Assembly: GCA_027056615.1 (NCBI GenBank)
Contig: JALUKJ010000336.1
Location: 1 to 7,899, forward strand
Origin: Campylobacteraceae bacterium
GTDB lineage: Bacteria > Campylobacterota > Campylobacteria > Campylobacterales > Sulfurovaceae
Length of the DNA stretch: 7,899 nucleotides
Direction: 5' to 3'
In this document: positions 5,932-7,899 of the stretch, one piece after another
Layout: each line of letters begins with the position of its first letter
Numbering within the stretch: position 1 is the stretch's first letter
Program-made: the position numbers and the translations under genes
Notes under the pieces: generated by a model
The model's database searches: none
Told to the model about the DNA's origin: nothing
The model's input: the letters and a program-made list of their open reading frames with translations, nothing else

Positions 5932-7269
5932 ATGTCATTCTCCAAACTTGGTCTTTGTGAACCAATCTTAAAAGCTATTAAAGAAACTGGTTACACAACA
6001 CCAACCCCTATTCAAAAAAAAGCTATTCCACTCATTTTAAAAGGTGACGATGTTTTAGCAGGAGCCCAAACAGGAACAGGTAAAACAGCTGGTTTTACTT
6101 TACCTTTATTAGAAAACTTACATAAACATCAGAAACAAACAGGTCATAGAGGGCAACCTAAACGACATATTCGTGCTTTAATCTTAACACCCACACGTGA
6201 ACTCGCAGCCCAAGTGGGTGAAAATGTTCAAACGTACTCTAAATACTTACCATATAAGTCAACTATTATTTTTGGTGGAGTAAATATTAACCGACAAATC
6301 AATACCATAAAACAAGGTATTGATATTTTAATTGCTACCCCAGGGCGACTCCTTGACCTTGTCTCTCAAAAAGTTGTTGACCTTTCAAAAGTAGAAATTT
6401 TAGTACTTGATGAAGCTGACCGTATGTTAGATATGGGCTTTATTCATGACATCAAAAAAGTAGTTAAAATTGTTCCTAAAAGTAGACAAACACTACTATT
6501 TTCAGCCACCTTCTCAAAAGAGATAAAAGCCTTAGCCTCTGGCTTTCAAACCAACCCAATTTTAGTAGAAGTATCCGTACAAAATACAACCTCTGAACGT
6601 GTAGAACAAGTGGTTCACCCTGTGGACAAATCGAGAAAAAGAGAACTACTCTATAAGCTTATCAACGATGGACAATGGCAACAAGTTTTAGTATTTACAA
6701 GAACTAAACATGGAGCTAATAAACTCTGTGAGTATCTTCAAAAGCAGAATATCCCCTCTTCTGCCATTCATGGAAACAAAAGCCAAGGAGCAAGAACTAA
6801 AGCTCTTGCCAACTTTAAAGAGAAAAAAATTAGAGTACTCGTCGCCACTGATATCGCTGCCCGTGGAATTGATATCGACATGCTTCCTCATGTCGTAAAC
6901 TTTGAGCTACCCAATGTACCAGAAGACTATGTTCACAGAATTGGACGAACAGGTAGAGCAGGAAGAGCTGGAGAAGCTGTCTCTCTGGTCTGTGTCGATG
7001 AGAATGATTTTTTAAGAGGTATTGAGCGTTTGACATCTCAAAAAATTAAAAAAGTTGTAATTAAAGGCTATGAAGTTGACCCAACTATTCAAGCTGAACC
7101 TGTAAATTTAGGTAGGGGTAATCGTGGTGGAGGTCAAAAGAGAAACTCTACACCAAAGAAAAAGAAATCATCTGATAATGATTGGAACGAAGAGAAGAAA
7201 AAACCAAATTCTAGAAATCGTAGCCGAAATAGAAATCGTAATCGGAATAAATCTAAAGCTTTGGACTAA
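5932..7269 (+). CDS. rhlE: DEAD-box ATP-dependent RNA helicase, RhlE type
   Basis: 445 residues, cytoplasmic, an RNA duplex-unwinding helicase of the kind used in ribosome assembly, RNA turnover and cold adaptation. All motifs are intact: Phe3 and the Q motif TPIQ (25-28), Walker A AQTGTGKT (45-52), PTRELA (87-92), GG (115-116), TPGR (136-139), DEAD (160-163), SAT (191-193), then in the second RecA domain VFTRTK (254-259), ARGID (310-314) and HRIGRTGR (335-342). The last ~50 residues are a basic low-complexity tail rich in Arg, Asn, Lys and Gly, ending in repeated NR/NRNR units, a usual RNA-binding tail for RhlE. Among DEAD-box subfamilies RhlE is the best fit by order and tail type; RhlB, CsdA and DbpA features are not seen. 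The ATG has no strong RBS (GGCTCTCCTAT precedes it). Transcribed alone, divergent from the DUF1653 gene. Confidence 0.95.
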   Translation: MSFSKLGLCEPILKAIKETGYTTPTPIQKKAIPLILKGDDVLAGAQTGTGKTAGFTLPLLENLHKHQKQTGHRGQPKRHIRALILTPTRELAAQVGENVQTYSKYLPYKSTIIFGGVNINRQINTIKQGIDILIATPGRLLDLVSQKVVDLSKVEILVLDEADRMLDMGFIHDIKKVVKIVPKSRQTLLFSATFSKEIKALASGFQTNPILVEVSVQNTTSERVEQVVHPVDKSRKRELLYKLINDGQWQQVLVFTRTKHGANKLCEYLQKQNIPSSAIHGNKSQGARTKALANFKEKKIRVLVATDIAARGIDIDMLPHVVNFELPNVPEDYVHRIGRTGRAGRAGEAVSLVCVDENDFLRGIERLTSQKIKKVVIKGYEVDPTIQAEPVNLGRGNRGGGQKRNSTPKKKKSSDNDWNEEKKKPNSRNRSRNRNRNRNKSKALD

Positions 7270-7290
7270 TCAAATTCGTGTCCTAAATCT

Positions 7291-7327
7291 GTAGGTTCGA
7301 TTTCATCGAACAAAAAATTAGAACCTA
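7291..7327. repeat. Third copy of the TTCG palindromic repeat
   Basis: 7291-7311 is identical to the first 21 bases of the arm at 1910-1931, including the internal hairpin GTTCGATTTCATCGAAC (7295-7311). A short partner GAACCTA (7321-7327) can pair with TAGGTTC (7292-7298), so this may be a shrunken version of the inverted pair seen at 1910-2011. It sits 22 bases after the rhlE stop and immediately before foldback copy 2. It is not followed by a T-run, so it is not a convincing rhlE terminator. Confidence 0.8.
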
Positions 7328-7598
7328 TAAACCTGAGTTCGACGGAATATCATATCCACAATTTTATGAGGTTTTTCATAGGCAACGACAGATTTTTGCA
7401 GGACTAACTGGTTAATTCAAAAAAATCTGTCTAAGCATATGGGAAACCTCATAAAACCCATAGGGAAGCCTAAAAATAGGCAATATTTCCTAAATAAAAT
7501 TCTTGAATTAGCTACGGCTAGTCCTACAAATTTGATTTTGAAAATCTTACCTATTTTTAGGCTTTTGTGGATATGATATTCCATCGAACTCAGGTTTA
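7328..7598. repeat. Foldback element copy 2: four-way-junction inverted repeat
   Basis: 271-bp nested inverted repeat with the plan of copy 1. The outer stem is 34 bp with one mismatch (7328-7361 with 7565-7598). Hairpin 1 is 7362-7456: a 19-bp stem (7362-7380 with 7438-7456, two G-T wobbles), a perfect 11-bp inner stem GACAGATTTTT (7387-7397 with 7421-7431), and a 23-base tip containing GGACTAACTGGTTAATTC (7401-7418). CCCATAGGG is 7457-7465. Hairpin 2 is 7466-7564: a perfect 15-bp stem (7466-7480 with 7550-7564), a looser AT-rich inner stem, and a tip with GAATTAGCTACGGCTAGTCC (7505-7524). The stems share no obvious sequence with copy 1; the tips, the CCCATAGGG and the order do. The right arm runs directly into the start-less coding region at 7577-7899. 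The 115-residue minus-strand frame crossing it is an artefact of the palindromes. Confidence 0.92.
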
Positions 7599-7899
7599 AA
7601 CAAGAGCTAAAAGAGAAAGAAGAGAAGATAAAAGAGCAAGAGGAGACTATTAAAAGATTAAGTGTTTCCCAAACAGTAGAAAAAAGCTCAAACACCCCTA
7701 AAAAAGAGCCTTTTGTAGAGTTAACAACAACAGAATTTGAAAATTTTGTTCTTACTGTTACCAAAAAATTTGCTATAACCTCTCAACCTATCTGTAATGG
7801 TGTTCCAAAATGGGATAAAAACACTACCTTTTACATAAACAGCTACAATAAACTCTCCATTATTACCCCAGAAGGTGAACATAGACAGCTTAAAAACCC
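7577..7899 (+). pseudogene. 5'-truncated coding region, coiled-coil N-terminus, runs off the window
   Basis: An open plus-strand frame begins after a TGA at 7574-7576 and stays open to the window end (107 codons). It contains no ATG, GTG or TTG in frame anywhere, so its real start is missing. The first residues are encoded by the right arm of the foldback element. A charged heptad-like segment follows (KQELKEKEEKIKEQEETIKRL, about residues 9-29), probably a coiled coil, then a Ser/Lys/Pro linker, then a folded-looking segment (PFVELTTTEFENFVLTVTKKF and NTTFYINSYNKLSIITPEG). I do not recognise the family. Codon use and composition look coding. Most likely the element replaced or displaced the 5' end of this gene. 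Less likely it is the 3' part of a gene read by some non-standard start. The 3' end lies outside the window. Confidence 0.55.

Noticed and set aside
6688..7036. Open frames of 62-68 residues within rhlE
   Set aside because: Shadows of the helicase coding sequence in other frames.
7270..7327. rho-independent terminator of rhlE
   Set aside because: The only hairpin (TTCG repeat) is followed by A-rich, not T-rich, sequence on the plus strand.
7573..7599. ATG at 7573 as a start for the partial gene
   Set aside because: It is in another frame and meets TAA after eight codons.
7595..7601. TTTAAAC heptamer, a classic -1 ribosomal frameshift slippery sequence, in the phase that would lead into the start-less frame
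   Set aside because: The upstream zero frame (7542-7598) also has no start codon, so there is nothing to frameshift from; the heptamer is expected by chance in AT-rich DNA.
7417..7764. 115-residue minus-strand open frame across foldback copy 2
   Set aside because: It crosses the palindromic element and runs antisense to the more protein-like coding region at 7577-7899; composition is Phe/Ser/Leu-rich shadow type and no domain is recognisable.

Overview
This AT-rich window, with compact same-strand gene clusters, near-consensus TATAAT -10 boxes and weak -35 regions, looks like a chromosomal segment of a Campylobacterota (Epsilonproteobacteria) species. A free-living marine or sediment relative of Sulfurimonas, Sulfurovum or Arcobacter is my best guess. 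That assignment rests on protein style, base composition and a metG/Mur-ligase-like gene pair I associate with this phylum. I could not test it by search.

The left 5.3 kb is housekeeping DNA read on the minus strand. In transcription order it holds a small DUF1653 gene (5338-5108), metG (4997-3024) and, 14 bases later, a protein with a Mur-ligase-like N-terminus but no ATP site (3009-2026). After a 191-base gap with a palindromic repeat comes a second operon with its own promoter: a thioredoxin-fold protein (1834-1517), ferrochelatase hemH (1505-567) and a YigZ/IMPACT protein (567-4) that overlaps hemH by one base at TAATG. On the plus strand a RhlE-type DEAD-box RNA helicase (5932-7269) has its own extended -10 promoter. 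The last 320 bases are the interior of a plus-strand coding region with no start codon.

The unusual content is in the two gaps around rhlE. Each holds a ~275 bp foldback element (5535-5812 and 7328-7598). Both have the same four-part plan with no spacer bases at the junction: a long outer stem (34-36 bp), a ~95 nt hairpin, the 9-nt mini-palindrome CCCATAGGG, a ~99 nt hairpin, and the return strand of the outer stem. All the stem sequences differ between the two copies, yet they remain paired. What is conserved is the junction mini-palindrome and the two hairpin tips (core GGACTAGCCGTAGCTAATTC in hairpin 1, its reverse complement in hairpin 2). One tip carries a compensatory change (TAGC/GCTA to TAAC/GTTA). 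This makes a structure-conserved, sequence-free repeat family that reads almost the same on both strands, and it is the best candidate here for something undescribed.

A second, smaller repeat family (core GTTCGATTTCATCGAAC, itself a hairpin) occurs as an inverted pair at 1910-2011 and singly at 7291-7311. Part of its core also appears in the outer stem of the second foldback element. A third, weaker structured stretch (5411-5534) may be a relic of an IS200/IS605-type end, but this is speculative. No tRNA, rRNA, CRISPR array or intact transposase gene is visible.
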